A stretch of DNA of 37,302 nucleotides from an uncultured Acetatifactor sp. (GTDB lineage Bacteria; Bacillota; Clostridia; Lachnospirales; Lachnospiraceae). The translations under genes were made by a program, and so were the position numbers. The notes below the pieces were generated by a model, which was not told the DNA's origin, did no database searches, and saw only the letters and a list, made by a program, of their open reading frames with translations. Within the stretch, counting starts at the first letter, position 1. Every line of letters starts with the position of its first letter. The DNA lies in assembly GCA_947589505.1 (NCBI GenBank), contig CANQCF010000012.1, positions 1 to 37,302 on the forward strand, given 5' to 3'. Below, piece after piece: positions 1 through 8,293 of this stretch.

Positions 1-110
1 GGCGTTATTTTTCTCCATACCGCCACATCTAAAAATGTATATAACAGCATAACGCCAAACCATGCCAGAACCCACAAAGCACCCTCGCCGATAGATATAC
101 CTTTGTCCAT
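1..110 (-). CDS. Partial small membrane protein, N-terminal part only (MDKGISIGEGALWVLAWFGVMLLYTFLDVAVWRKIT...), runs off the window edge
   Basis: Open frame on the minus strand from the ATG at 110 to the window edge; hydrophobic segment. Confidence 0.55.
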   Translation of the reverse strand, partial: MDKGISIGEGALWVLAWFGVMLLYTFLDVAVWRKIT

Positions 111-121
111 TTTTGTTACCC

Positions 122-436
122 TCATAAAACCGCAAAACCGATGATCAGTATGATCGACAGTGTAATGCGTATGACGTGATGCGGTATATGAAGTTGCCTG
201 CTTTTTATTCCGTTCATAAGCGCCGCGGCACAAACTGCCGTACACCCAAGAAAAGCAATGATGTAATCAAATTGCTGTCCGGCTATATTACAAATCACGG
301 CTGCAAGTAACAGCAGGGAGCCGGTAATCATAATCAAAGCCGAAGGTGACTTCTTTTCACTTTTTATTTGACTGATAGCCGCTATCAACGACAGGCCGCC
401 AAAAAGAACACTTACGATACAGAGAATCACTTGCAT
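122..436 (-). CDS. Small hydrophobic membrane protein, unknown function
   Basis: ORF with 3-4 hydrophobic segments; GGAGGTTAAA RBS directly upstream of the internal ATG at 436 (preferred over 448). Confidence 0.65.
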   Translation of the reverse strand: MQVILCIVSVLFGGLSLIAAISQIKSEKKSPSALIMITGSLLLLAAVICNIAGQQFDYIIAFLGCTAVCAAALMNGIKSRQLHIPHHVIRITLSIILIIGFAVL

Positions 437-482
437 TTTAACCTCCAAATGCCGGGACTTTTTCCACTAACATAGGTAGTCA

Positions 483-1706
483 TTATCTCACAATCCGCTT
501 ATAATTCTTCTTTCCTCTTCTGACGATCATCCCGTCTCCATCAAACTGGTCTGGCGTGTAGGAAGTCTTCACGTCCGTGACCTTTTCCTCATTCACGGTG
601 ACACCGCCCTGCTCCACTGCCCGTCTCGCCTCGGAGCGGGAAGCGCAGAGCCCGGAAGAAGCAAGAACTCCCAGAATATCGATCACGCCGTCCCGAAAAT
701 CCCCGTCGGAAAGGGTGTAGGACGGGATATTCGAAGTATCCCCGCCGCCGGCAAACAGCGCCTTGGCGCTCTCCTGGGCTTTCGCGGCTTCCTCCTCGCC
801 GTGGACCAGCTTGGTCAATTCAAATGCCAGGATCTCCTTCGCGGTATTTAACTGACTGCCCTCCCAGTGATCCATCTCGTCGATCTGCTCCAGGGGCAGG
901 AATGTCAGCATCCGCAGACACTTCAGCACGTCTCCGTCCCCGACATTCCTCCAGTACTGGTAAAACTCATAAGGGGAAGTCTTCTCCGGATCCAGCCACA
1001 CGGCGCCCTTCTGGGTCTTCCCCATCTTCTTGCCCTCGGAATTTAAGAGCAGGTTGATGGTCATGGCGTAAGCGTCCTTCCCCAGTTTCCGACGGATCAG
1101 CTCCGTGCCTCCCAGCATATTGCTCCACTGATCGTCGCCGCCGAACTGCATATTGCACCCGTAACGGTTGTAGAGCTCCAGAAAATCGTAGCTCTGCATA
1201 ATCATGTAGTTGAACTCCAGGAAGCTCAGCCCCTTCTCCATGCGCTGCTTATAGCACTCCGCGGTGAGCATCCGGTTCACGGAGAAATGGGCGCCCACCT
1301 CTCTCAAAAATTCAATGTAATTCAGGCCCCTGAGCCAGTCGGCGTTATTCACCATCATGGCCTTGCCCTCTCCGAACTCGATAAAACGGCTCATCTGCTT
1401 CTTAAAGCACTCGCAGTTGTGGTCGATCTGCTCCGTAGTCATCATGGTGCGCATATCCGTCCTTCCGGAGGGGTCCCCGATCATGGCCGTGCCGCCTCCG
1501 ATCAGCGCTATGGGGCGGTTCCCCGCCATCTGCAGCCTCTTCATCAGGCAAAGCGCCATGAAATGCCCCACGTGGAGACTGTCCGCAGTGGGATCGAAAC
1601 CGATGTAGAACACCGCCTTTCCATTGTTGATCAGTTCCTTGATCTCCTCCTCGTCCGTAAGCTGTGCAAGCAGTCCTCTCGCCTTCAGTTCGTCATAGAT
1701 CGTCAT
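483..1706 (-). CDS. tyrS: Tyrosyl-tRNA synthetase
   Basis: [16 protein letters not shown] class I signature, KMGKT (KMSKS-like) motif, C-terminal S4-like domain; T-box leader upstream. Confidence 0.97.
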   Translation of the reverse strand: MTIYDELKARGLLAQLTDEEEIKELINNGKAVFYIGFDPTADSLHVGHFMALCLMKRLQMAGNRPIALIGGGTAMIGDPSGRTDMRTMMTTEQIDHNCECFKKQMSRFIEFGEGKAMMVNNADWLRGLNYIEFLREVGAHFSVNRMLTAECYKQRMEKGLSFLEFNYMIMQSYDFLELYNRYGCNMQFGGDDQWSNMLGGTELIRRKLGKDAYAMTINLLLNSEGKKMGKTQKGAVWLDPEKTSPYEFYQYWRNVGDGDVLKCLRMLTFLPLEQIDEMDHWEGSQLNTAKEILAFELTKLVHGEEEAAKAQESAKALFAGGGDTSNIPSYTLSDGDFRDGVIDILGVLASSGLCASRSEARRAVEQGGVTVNEEKVTDVKTSYTPDQFDGDGMIVRRGKKNYKRIVR

Positions 1707-1895
1707 TTTCTTTCCTCTCTTTCTGCCCCGATAAAGGGGCTGTTCCTTCCAGCATTCCGTCCGTTCCCCGGCGCAGGCGGATCCTTACCAAAAGGCCCTC
1801 TCTGCCCAACGGAAAACATTTCTGCAACAGGGTTTCAGGGAGATCCTCTTTCTGCAGGCTCCCGCGCAGCATATCTTCCACCGCACGCTCCGCAC

Positions 1896-2240
1896 AAAAA
1901 AAGGACCACCCTCTCAAAAGGGTGAGCCCTCACTCACGTTACCACCTCATGTTCCCGTATAGCTCACGCCATACGGCTCAGCGAGTATCCAACAATACTC
2001 CTGGTCTGTACCGGGACCTCCCGTCAAAGCCTACTCTGAGGATCCTTTGGCCGCCACATATTAACAAAGCCGCCCGCCGGACTTCCCCGTTTGGGTTTGC
2101 TGCTCCGAGATGTATTCCTGCCAGGCTTTTTGCGCCTCTCACCAACCGGCCGCTCTCTGTAAAAAGGGGACTCGCAGTACTCTTTCTCTTCATCGCATTT
2201 CCATATTCTGTTTAAGCCTGTCAATTCCCGCAGGCTTTTA
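1896..2240 (-). promoter_or_regulatory. T-box leader (tyrosine type) with terminator/antiterminator upstream of tyrS
   Basis: Minus strand shows GATGAAGAGAAAGAGTA, AGAGAGCGGCCGGTTGGTG (Stem I distal motif), GAATACATC with candidate UAC specifier (2112-2114), GAGGTGGTAACGTG T-box sequence, then AGGGCTCACCCTTTTGAGAGGGTGGTCCTTTTTTT terminator. Confidence 0.92.
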
Positions 2241-2255
2241 TGATACTTTGTTGTT

Positions 2256-2283
2256 ATTCTACCACAGTTATGGAAAAAGTCAA
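2256..2283 (-). promoter_or_regulatory. Sigma-A type promoter for the tyrS T-box transcript
   Basis: TTGACT-N16-TAGAAT on the minus strand just upstream of the T-box leader. Confidence 0.75.
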
Positions 2284-2510
2284 CAAATTTTTTGCTGCCG
2301 TAAGTATACCGTGAATATAATGTAAGTATAACATAGGTCTGCTCAGATCAGCAGGCTATTTGCGTCAGGATTTATCTCCATCGCAGCTTCCATCTAATAT
2401 TTTTGCCGTAATCGGCACTTTTCTGATATGTATTATACCCGCCGCAGACAATTTATGCAGCCATGAAAGGAAAATCCATTCACACTCAAAGAGTAAATCT
2501 TTCCGCCTTC

Positions 2511-3635
2511 TCAGGAAAACAGGAAATCCCTCAGCGTCGGATGGAACTCGTCATAGGAAGCGCCGCAGTTTCTCACATGCTGGGTGTAGACAAGGGAGCG
2601 CTTTGACGCTGTGTCCATGATGATACAGCTCCCGGCAGCCCCGTCCCAGCCGAAGACCCCTTTGGGAGCGCAGGACCCGATGAGCTCAGGCTCTAAGAGT
2701 ACCTGGACGCCGCAGCCATAGCCGTATCCCCTTCTCCCCATGGTTCTCTCGATATCCCGGCGGGAAGCCTCGCCCAGGAGGTTCCTCTTCATCAGTTCAA
2801 TGGTCTCCGGCTTCAGAATCCGGATCCCCTGAGCGCTGACGCCGCCGCAGGCCAGCGTATCCGCAAACACGGCGTAATCCTCCGTGCAGCTGATCAAGCC
2901 CGCTCCGCCGCTCTCATAATTTTCCGAGAGCTGGTAATCACAGGAGGGCGGCATGAGTTCCGGTTTCTCCGGTTCGTTCCAGACAACCTGCTGTGCCAAT
3001 TCCTCCACTCCTTCATTCATGGGCTTTGCAAAAAAAGTCCGATTCATCCCCAGCGGCTCCCAGATATTCTGTTTCAGATATTCGCTGAACCGCATGCCGG
3101 AGACCGCCTCCACCACGGCCGCCGCCACATCATGGCTCAGACTGTACTCAAAATGTTCTCCCGGGATAAACTTCAGAGGGCTTTCCGGAAAAGAATCTAC
3201 GATCTCCCGGGTGGAAGCGCTCTGCCCCCGCTCCTTCAGGACCCTGCGGATCCCCGGCCGGTTCAGATCGTAATCCAGACCAGACTGCATGGAGAGCAGA
3301 TGTTTGATCAGAAGGGGCTGTTCCAGCTTTTTCTCCTGTCCGTTGACCATGACGGTCAATTTTTCGTAAGCGGGCAGAAATTTAGATACCGGATCTTCCA
3401 GGGAGAGCTGCCCTTTCTCAATCAGCTGCATCACCGCCGCCATGGTCTGGACCTTTGTCATGGAAAACATGAGATACAGCGTCTTTTCACTGACTTTTTT
3501 CCGGCCTGCAGCATCCACCGTCCCGTTCATGTGCCTGTATAAGAGTCTGTGATCCTCATAGATCATGCAGTCCACCGAGGGCACGCCCCGATTTTCCAAG
3601 CTGTCCAAATATTGAGTGATCTTTTCGAAATCCAT
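2511..3635 (-). CDS. Serine hydrolase, class C beta-lactamase/penicillin-binding-protein-like family
   Basis: SMTK (SxxK) motif and YSLSHD (YxN-like) region; AAAGG RBS. Confidence 0.85.
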   Translation of the reverse strand: MDFEKITQYLDSLENRGVPSVDCMIYEDHRLLYRHMNGTVDAAGRKKVSEKTLYLMFSMTKVQTMAAVMQLIEKGQLSLEDPVSKFLPAYEKLTVMVNGQEKKLEQPLLIKHLLSMQSGLDYDLNRPGIRRVLKERGQSASTREIVDSFPESPLKFIPGEHFEYSLSHDVAAAVVEAVSGMRFSEYLKQNIWEPLGMNRTFFAKPMNEGVEELAQQVVWNEPEKPELMPPSCDYQLSENYESGGAGLISCTEDYAVFADTLACGGVSAQGIRILKPETIELMKRNLLGEASRRDIERTMGRRGYGYGCGVQVLLEPELIGSCAPKGVFGWDGAAGSCIIMDTASKRSLVYTQHVRNCGASYDEFHPTLRDFLFS

Positions 3636-3734
3636 ACCTTTTTCCCCGCTTTCTACGTGCAGACATACTGCCAGTCAATCTGTCATCCTGCCCGCATGTG
3701 TCATATGAAAAACTGTCACTTCTGATTTACCGGT

Positions 3735-4020
3735 GTGTCCGCGTTTCTCCACACGAGCTGACTTCTTCCTTTTCCCTCTATATACAAAAGCATCCTCGTT
3801 CCGTTAGAATCTTCTGCTTTCTTACTGCCCAAAAGGATATCCTCAACCGGTCATAAATTCCCACTATCTTCTAATGGCAAAGAACATCTCTTCAACACGC
3901 CTGAATCTTTCGTTTTCGTCTATACAGGTATTTCCAACCTGCTCAAAACTACTGTTTTCGTCTATAACAAAGGTAACTCCTTACCCGACTGAATCCTTTT
4001 TTCCCTCTATACACAAAATA
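3735..4020. repeat. Degenerate tandem repeat (~42-47-bp units) at and downstream of the 3' end of the DUF2809 gene
   Basis: Recurring core TTTTCSTCTATA(n)ACAAAR at 3777, 3919, 3961 and 4006, with similar flanks; the unit at 4006 lies inside the coding region. Confidence 0.5.
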
Positions 4021-4374
4021 TTCCCACCCCGCCAACAGGAGACACCCAACCCCATAGCACACGATATCCTTCCAGTCGAACACGGAGCCGATCAGGACGC
4101 GGAAGAACCGGCTCTCTCCCAGCCCCAGCCGATCTGCCAGGGAAAAGAGCTGAAGAACTTCCACCGCCGTCGCAAACAGAAAGATATACAGGGGAAGGAA
4201 TCTTCCCCTCTCCGGCACCAGGATCCGCACAAAACAATAGAGCAGGATCACCACGAGGATGTCTCCCACATAGGGCCGGATAAAACGGTCATGGACAAAG
4301 AGGGCGATCAAAATTTCAACTCCCAGAAGAATGGCCGCAGCCAGCAGATATCCTGCCCTATACCGATCTCGCAT
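3949..4374 (-). CDS. DUF2809-like integral membrane protein
   Basis: Four TM segments with DUF2809-like pattern (RFIRPYVGDILVVILLYCFVR; FEVLQLF-like; FDWKDIVCYGVGCLL); RBS GGGGAGAAGTGGAA-ATG. Confidence 0.8.
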   Translation of the reverse strand: MRDRYRAGYLLAAAILLGVEILIALFVHDRFIRPYVGDILVVILLYCFVRILVPERGRFLPLYIFLFATAVEVLQLFSLADRLGLGESRFFRVLIGSVFDWKDIVCYGVGCLLLAGWEYFVYRGKKGFSRVRSYLCYRRKQ

Positions 4375-4400
4375 TTCCACTTCTCCCCGCCCATTTTTTT

Positions 4401-4778
4401 CCTATAAGCTTGGTTCCAGCTGTTCACCTGTTTCCCATAAGCATTTTCACGACCTGGTTCCAGCCATTCACCTGTTTCCCATAAGCATTTTCATGGCTTG
4501 ATTTCAGCCGTTCGCCTGTTTCCCATAAGCATTTCCACGGCTTGGTTCCAGCTATTCACCTGTTTCCCATAAGCATTTTCACGACCTGGTTCCAGCCATT
4601 CACCTGTTTCCCATAAGCATTTTCATGGCTTGATTTCAGCCGTTCGCCTGTTTCCCATAAGCATTTCCACGGCTTGATTACAGCCGTTCGCCCATTTCCC
4701 ATAAGTCTTTCCATGGTTTGGTTTCAGCCGTTCACCTATTCACCATGAGCTTACTCATGGCCTGGTTCAAGCCGTCCA
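4401..4778. repeat. 44-bp tandem repeat array (8 units plus a partial), overlapping the 3' end of the VWA gene
   Basis: CCTGTTTCCCATAAGC... units begin at 4427, 4471, 4515, 4559, 4603, 4647, 4691 (variant) and 4735 (in-gene variant); 4427-4514 is identical to 4559-4646 (132-bp higher-order period). Confidence 0.97.
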
Positions 4779-5934
4779 CGGTGAGCTTATACATGGGGAA
4801 CAGCTCCTTGATCGCCGTCTCCGCCTCTCGCCAGGGCGCTTTTCCCGGCGCCATCTTGGGATTCAGCCAGACCACTTTTTTGTAATGTCTTTTTATCTGT
4901 TTCAGCCACTCCCAGCCCGAGAGCCCCCCGTTGGGACCCCGGTAGTTTCCTGTGTCGGAATAGAGTTCTTCCGGCGCCATGGCGGCATCCCCCACAATGA
5001 TCACCTTGTAGTCGCTGTCCACATTCCGGAACATCCACTCCGTATCCACCCAGTCGCCGTTTTCGCACTCCGGGGTCTTATAGAGTTTACTGTAAATGCA
5101 GTTGTGAAAATAATAGGTCTTCACATCCTTATAGTGATTGGACTTGTGGACCGCCTGGAACAGATCGTTCAGAAGACTGCTGAAGGGGATCATGGTCCCG
5201 CCGGAGTCCATAAGCAGTAATAACTTAACCGCGTTCTTCCGGGGTTTCTTCATGACGATCTGAAGGCAACCCCCGTTGTTGCAGGTCTTGTCCACGGTTC
5301 CGTCGATATCCAGCTCCGTCTCCGGGATGTCCAGCCTGCTGGAAAACTGCCGAAGTTTCCGGAAAGCCAGTTGGAACTGTCGGTTGTCCAGCACTCGGTC
5401 GTCCCGGAAATCCCGGTATTTTCTCGCTCCTACAACAGAGAAAGCGGACTGGTACCCGGTCTGACCTCCCACCCGGACGCCGCCCACATTGCCGCCCATA
5501 TTGCCGAAGGAAGTCTTTCCCATGGTGCCGATCCAGAAACTTCCGCCGTTGTGCTCCTCGTTCTGATCCTTCAGGCGCTGCTTGAAAGTCTCCTCCACCA
5601 TTTCCTTATCCACCTGGATGTCTTCCATCTGGTTCAGATGGGCCCTGGCCTCCTCGTGGGCCAGTTCCAGCATATCCGACTTATCTAACCATCTCAGCAT
5701 TTCCCTGCCCACTTCCGTCTCTCTCTGGGCAGGCTTAAAACATTCCTCGAAGGCCATGTCGTATTTGTCAAAGTCCGTCTCGCTCTTCACCAGGATCATC
5801 CGTGCTACATAATAAAACTGTGTCAGGGAACTGCCGCAGAGCCCTTTGTCCAGAGCCTCCTGCAGTGTCAAGAATTCCCCCAGCGTCACATGCAGTCCTT
5901 TTTCTCTCAAAGTCTCAAAAAATTTCGTGAACAT
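4732..5934 (-). CDS. VWA (CoxE-like) domain protein, partner of MoxR ATPase
   Basis: LLLLMDSGGTMIPF MIDAS-like motif; linked to a MoxR AAA+ ATPase; RBS GGAGG upstream. Confidence 0.88.
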   Translation of the reverse strand: MFTKFFETLREKGLHVTLGEFLTLQEALDKGLCGSSLTQFYYVARMILVKSETDFDKYDMAFEECFKPAQRETEVGREMLRWLDKSDMLELAHEEARAHLNQMEDIQVDKEMVEETFKQRLKDQNEEHNGGSFWIGTMGKTSFGNMGGNVGGVRVGGQTGYQSAFSVVGARKYRDFRDDRVLDNRQFQLAFRKLRQFSSRLDIPETELDIDGTVDKTCNNGGCLQIVMKKPRKNAVKLLLLMDSGGTMIPFSSLLNDLFQAVHKSNHYKDVKTYYFHNCIYSKLYKTPECENGDWVDTEWMFRNVDSDYKVIIVGDAAMAPEELYSDTGNYRGPNGGLSGWEWLKQIKRHYKKVVWLNPKMAPGKAPWREAETAIKELFPMYKLTVDGLNQAMSKLMVNR

Positions 5935-5965
5935 TTCCGGTTCAATCCCTCCTGAGCGCGGATAC

Positions 5966-6949
5966 TTATTTCAGCAATATCTGGTTCGGCGCGGTGTAAT
6001 AACTGAAAATCACACAGTCCATATCCCGCATGAGCGTTTCCTTTTCCCTGGTACTGCGGTCACCCTCCCCCGTCATCAGCCATGCCGGCGCATCAAAAAA
6101 CGCCGCCCGGGGGGCCACCAGCCGGTAAAAGGATTCTCCCAGTCCGCCGAAACCATGGTGACCCATCTGAACATAGTCCGCTTTCAGGTCCTCTCCATAT
6201 TCCGCCGTCAAAAAATCCGTCAGCCCTACGCCGGCGTCGGCACAGAATAAAAAAGAATCCTCCGCGCCGGTCAACCGAAACACCAGGGAACTATCATTCA
6301 TCAGATCATTGGTCATAGAATCCAGCCTGTTATCGTAGGCGCTCAGCACTTCCATCTTAAGCCCCAGAAGATTCAGCTCATCCCCCCGGTGCAGATATTC
6401 TATCCCCGAAAGTTCCAGAGCATTAAAGCGTTCCAATGCAGTGAAATCATCCCAGGACGCTTTTTCCTGCATCAGTGCGAGATCCGCCTGCTCCACGGTA
6501 TAGATATGATGAATCTCAATCCCCTGCGGGTCCTCCGCGATGTCCATAAAAGCTGTGATGTGATCCGGATGATAATGGGTCAGGATCCAAGCCTCCACGC
6601 TGTTGCCGTATCTGCTGATGATCTCCCGCAGCCTCGGCGTCTCATAACTATATCCGCCGTCAATAATTACAAGGCCCGTCCCGGTCGTGATCACATAACA
6701 CATTTCCTGCTGTTGCATGGGATCCCCAAATTGGGTGACAAGCCACCCTTCCGTCCCTGGATCCAGATTGGGAATATACTTTTCTCTGTCCAGAGCGCCG
6801 TCCGCAGAATCCATCAGCGCAATTACCGTGTCATGCAGGTTGTTAATCTTCCGGTTCAACACAAATACAGCGCCCGCAATGACTGCCGCTCCGGTTAGCA
6901 GCGCCAGGATCACAAAGAAAGGAACAATCCTTCTCCATCTGTTTTTCAC
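5966..6949 (-). CDS. Membrane-anchored metallo-beta-lactamase-fold hydrolase
   Basis: N-terminal TM anchor; THYHPDH motif; MGHHGFGG region typical of the ComEC/MBL fold. Confidence 0.85.
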   Translation of the reverse strand: MKNRWRRIVPFFVILALLTGAAVIAGAVFVLNRKINNLHDTVIALMDSADGALDREKYIPNLDPGTEGWLVTQFGDPMQQQEMCYVITTGTGLVIIDGGYSYETPRLREIISRYGNSVEAWILTHYHPDHITAFMDIAEDPQGIEIHHIYTVEQADLALMQEKASWDDFTALERFNALELSGIEYLHRGDELNLLGLKMEVLSAYDNRLDSMTNDLMNDSSLVFRLTGAEDSFLFCADAGVGLTDFLTAEYGEDLKADYVQMGHHGFGGLGESFYRLVAPRAAFFDAPAWLMTGEGDRSTREKETLMRDMDCVIFSYYTAPNQILLK

Positions 6950-7018
6950 TGAATCATCCTTCCTACTTTCCCTGATTTCTTACAAAAATTTCCGACCAGA
7001 ATTTCTGACCGTTTCCAA

Positions 7019-7837
7019 TCACAGGCCTGCGTCGTGCCGCACCAGCTCCAGATCCTCGTCCTTTTTCACTACAACGCCTACAAAGGGAAGTTTCGCCCGG
7101 ATCTGCTCTGCGGGAATGCCGCCCACCTGCAGGGCGTTGATCCAGTCGATCAGCTCTGAAGTGCTGGGTTTCTTCCGGATGTCCCGGATGGCGCGGATAC
7201 TATAAAAGACGTCCATAGCGTTCTTTAACAGGTTGTCCTCCACGTCGGGGAAATGCACCCTGACGATCTCCTCCATGAGTTTTTCGTCCGGGAAATCGAT
7301 ATAGTGGAAAATGCACCGGCGCAGGAATGCGTCCGGCAGCTCTTTCTCCGCGTTGGAAGTGATGATCACGATGGGGCGGTGTTTGGCTTTCACCGTGCGC
7401 TTTGTCTCGTTGATGTAGAACTCCATCTGATCCAGCTCCCAGAGCAGGTCGTTGGGAAATTCCAGGTCCGCCTTGTCGATCTCGTCGATCAGGAGCACCA
7501 CCTGTTCCTCGCTGTCGAAGGCCTCTCCCAGCTTTCCAAGCTTGATATACCGGGCGATATCATCCACGCCCTCCTCGCCGAACTGACCGTCGTAGAGACG
7601 CTGAATCGTATCATAGACATACAGGCCTTCCTGGGCCTTCGTAGTAGACTTGATGTTCCAGATGATCAGTCTCTTTCCCAGTGCCTTTGCCACCGCCTCC
7701 GCCAGCATGGTCTTTCCCGTCCCGGGCTCCCCCTTGATCAAAAGGGGCTTTTTTAACGCGATGGCAATGTTCACGCTGGCCATCAGCTCCTCGCTGGCCA
7801 CATATTCGCGAGTTCCCTGAAAATTCTGTGTCTCCAT
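7019..7837 (-). CDS. MoxR-family AAA+ ATPase
   Basis: Walker A GEPGTGKT, Walker B VVLLIDEIDKAD, sensor region IITSNAEKELPDAFLRRC. Confidence 0.95.
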   Translation of the reverse strand: METQNFQGTREYVASEELMASVNIAIALKKPLLIKGEPGTGKTMLAEAVAKALGKRLIIWNIKSTTKAQEGLYVYDTIQRLYDGQFGEEGVDDIARYIKLGKLGEAFDSEEQVVLLIDEIDKADLEFPNDLLWELDQMEFYINETKRTVKAKHRPIVIITSNAEKELPDAFLRRCIFHYIDFPDEKLMEEIVRVHFPDVEDNLLKNAMDVFYSIRAIRDIRKKPSTSELIDWINALQVGGIPAEQIRAKLPFVGVVVKKDEDLELVRHDAGL

Positions 7838-7961
7838 AGCAAGATACCTTTCTTTCTCTTAATTCTGCTTTTTTTGAATGTATGATTCATCCGTCAACCC
7901 GCACGGAAAGCTGCTCCCCGGCGGCACATTTCTCTGTCAATGTCTCTGCAGATTCTTTTTC

Positions 7962-7990
7962 ATTTTATCACATTCTTTCCTTTCATTCAA
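7962..7990 (-). promoter_or_regulatory. Candidate promoter for the moxR-MBL-VWA cluster
   Basis: TTGAAT-N17-TAAAAT on the minus strand upstream of the moxR gene. Confidence 0.6.
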
Positions 7991-8161
7991 GTACCCGATT
8001 GGTCCCCAAACCGTTGATTTTCAGCCGTTCCACAAGAGCTTTCGGACTGACCGGACCCGTCGCCGCAGCCGTTCAGCACACAGCCATAGAAACAGCCATA
8101 GAAGCCATAAAAGCGTTTCTGCGCAGCAGCATCGAGAAGGCACAGGCCATCTTGCTGCATC

Positions 8162-8190
8162 TTGCCCTATCTCTGCGGACATGTTATATT
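8162..8190 (+). promoter_or_regulatory. Candidate promoter for the sialate O-acetylesterase-like gene
   Basis: TTGCCC-N17-TATATT. Confidence 0.5.
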
Positions 8191-8293
8191 GTGGTTATAA
8201 GAATTTCCCGGAAACCAGATAAAGAAAAACCGGCAGACAGCTTGCCTGTTCTCACGGGAATGTCAACCGCGCGGCGGAAAAGGAGGGCTCCTT

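Noticed and set aside
4401-4778. CRISPR array
   Set aside because: Units are contiguous 44-bp tandem copies with no unique spacers and no cas genes nearby.
6950-7018. AATTTCYGACC direct repeat after the moxR stop
   Set aside because: Two ~11-nt matches only; could be chance in a short spacer.
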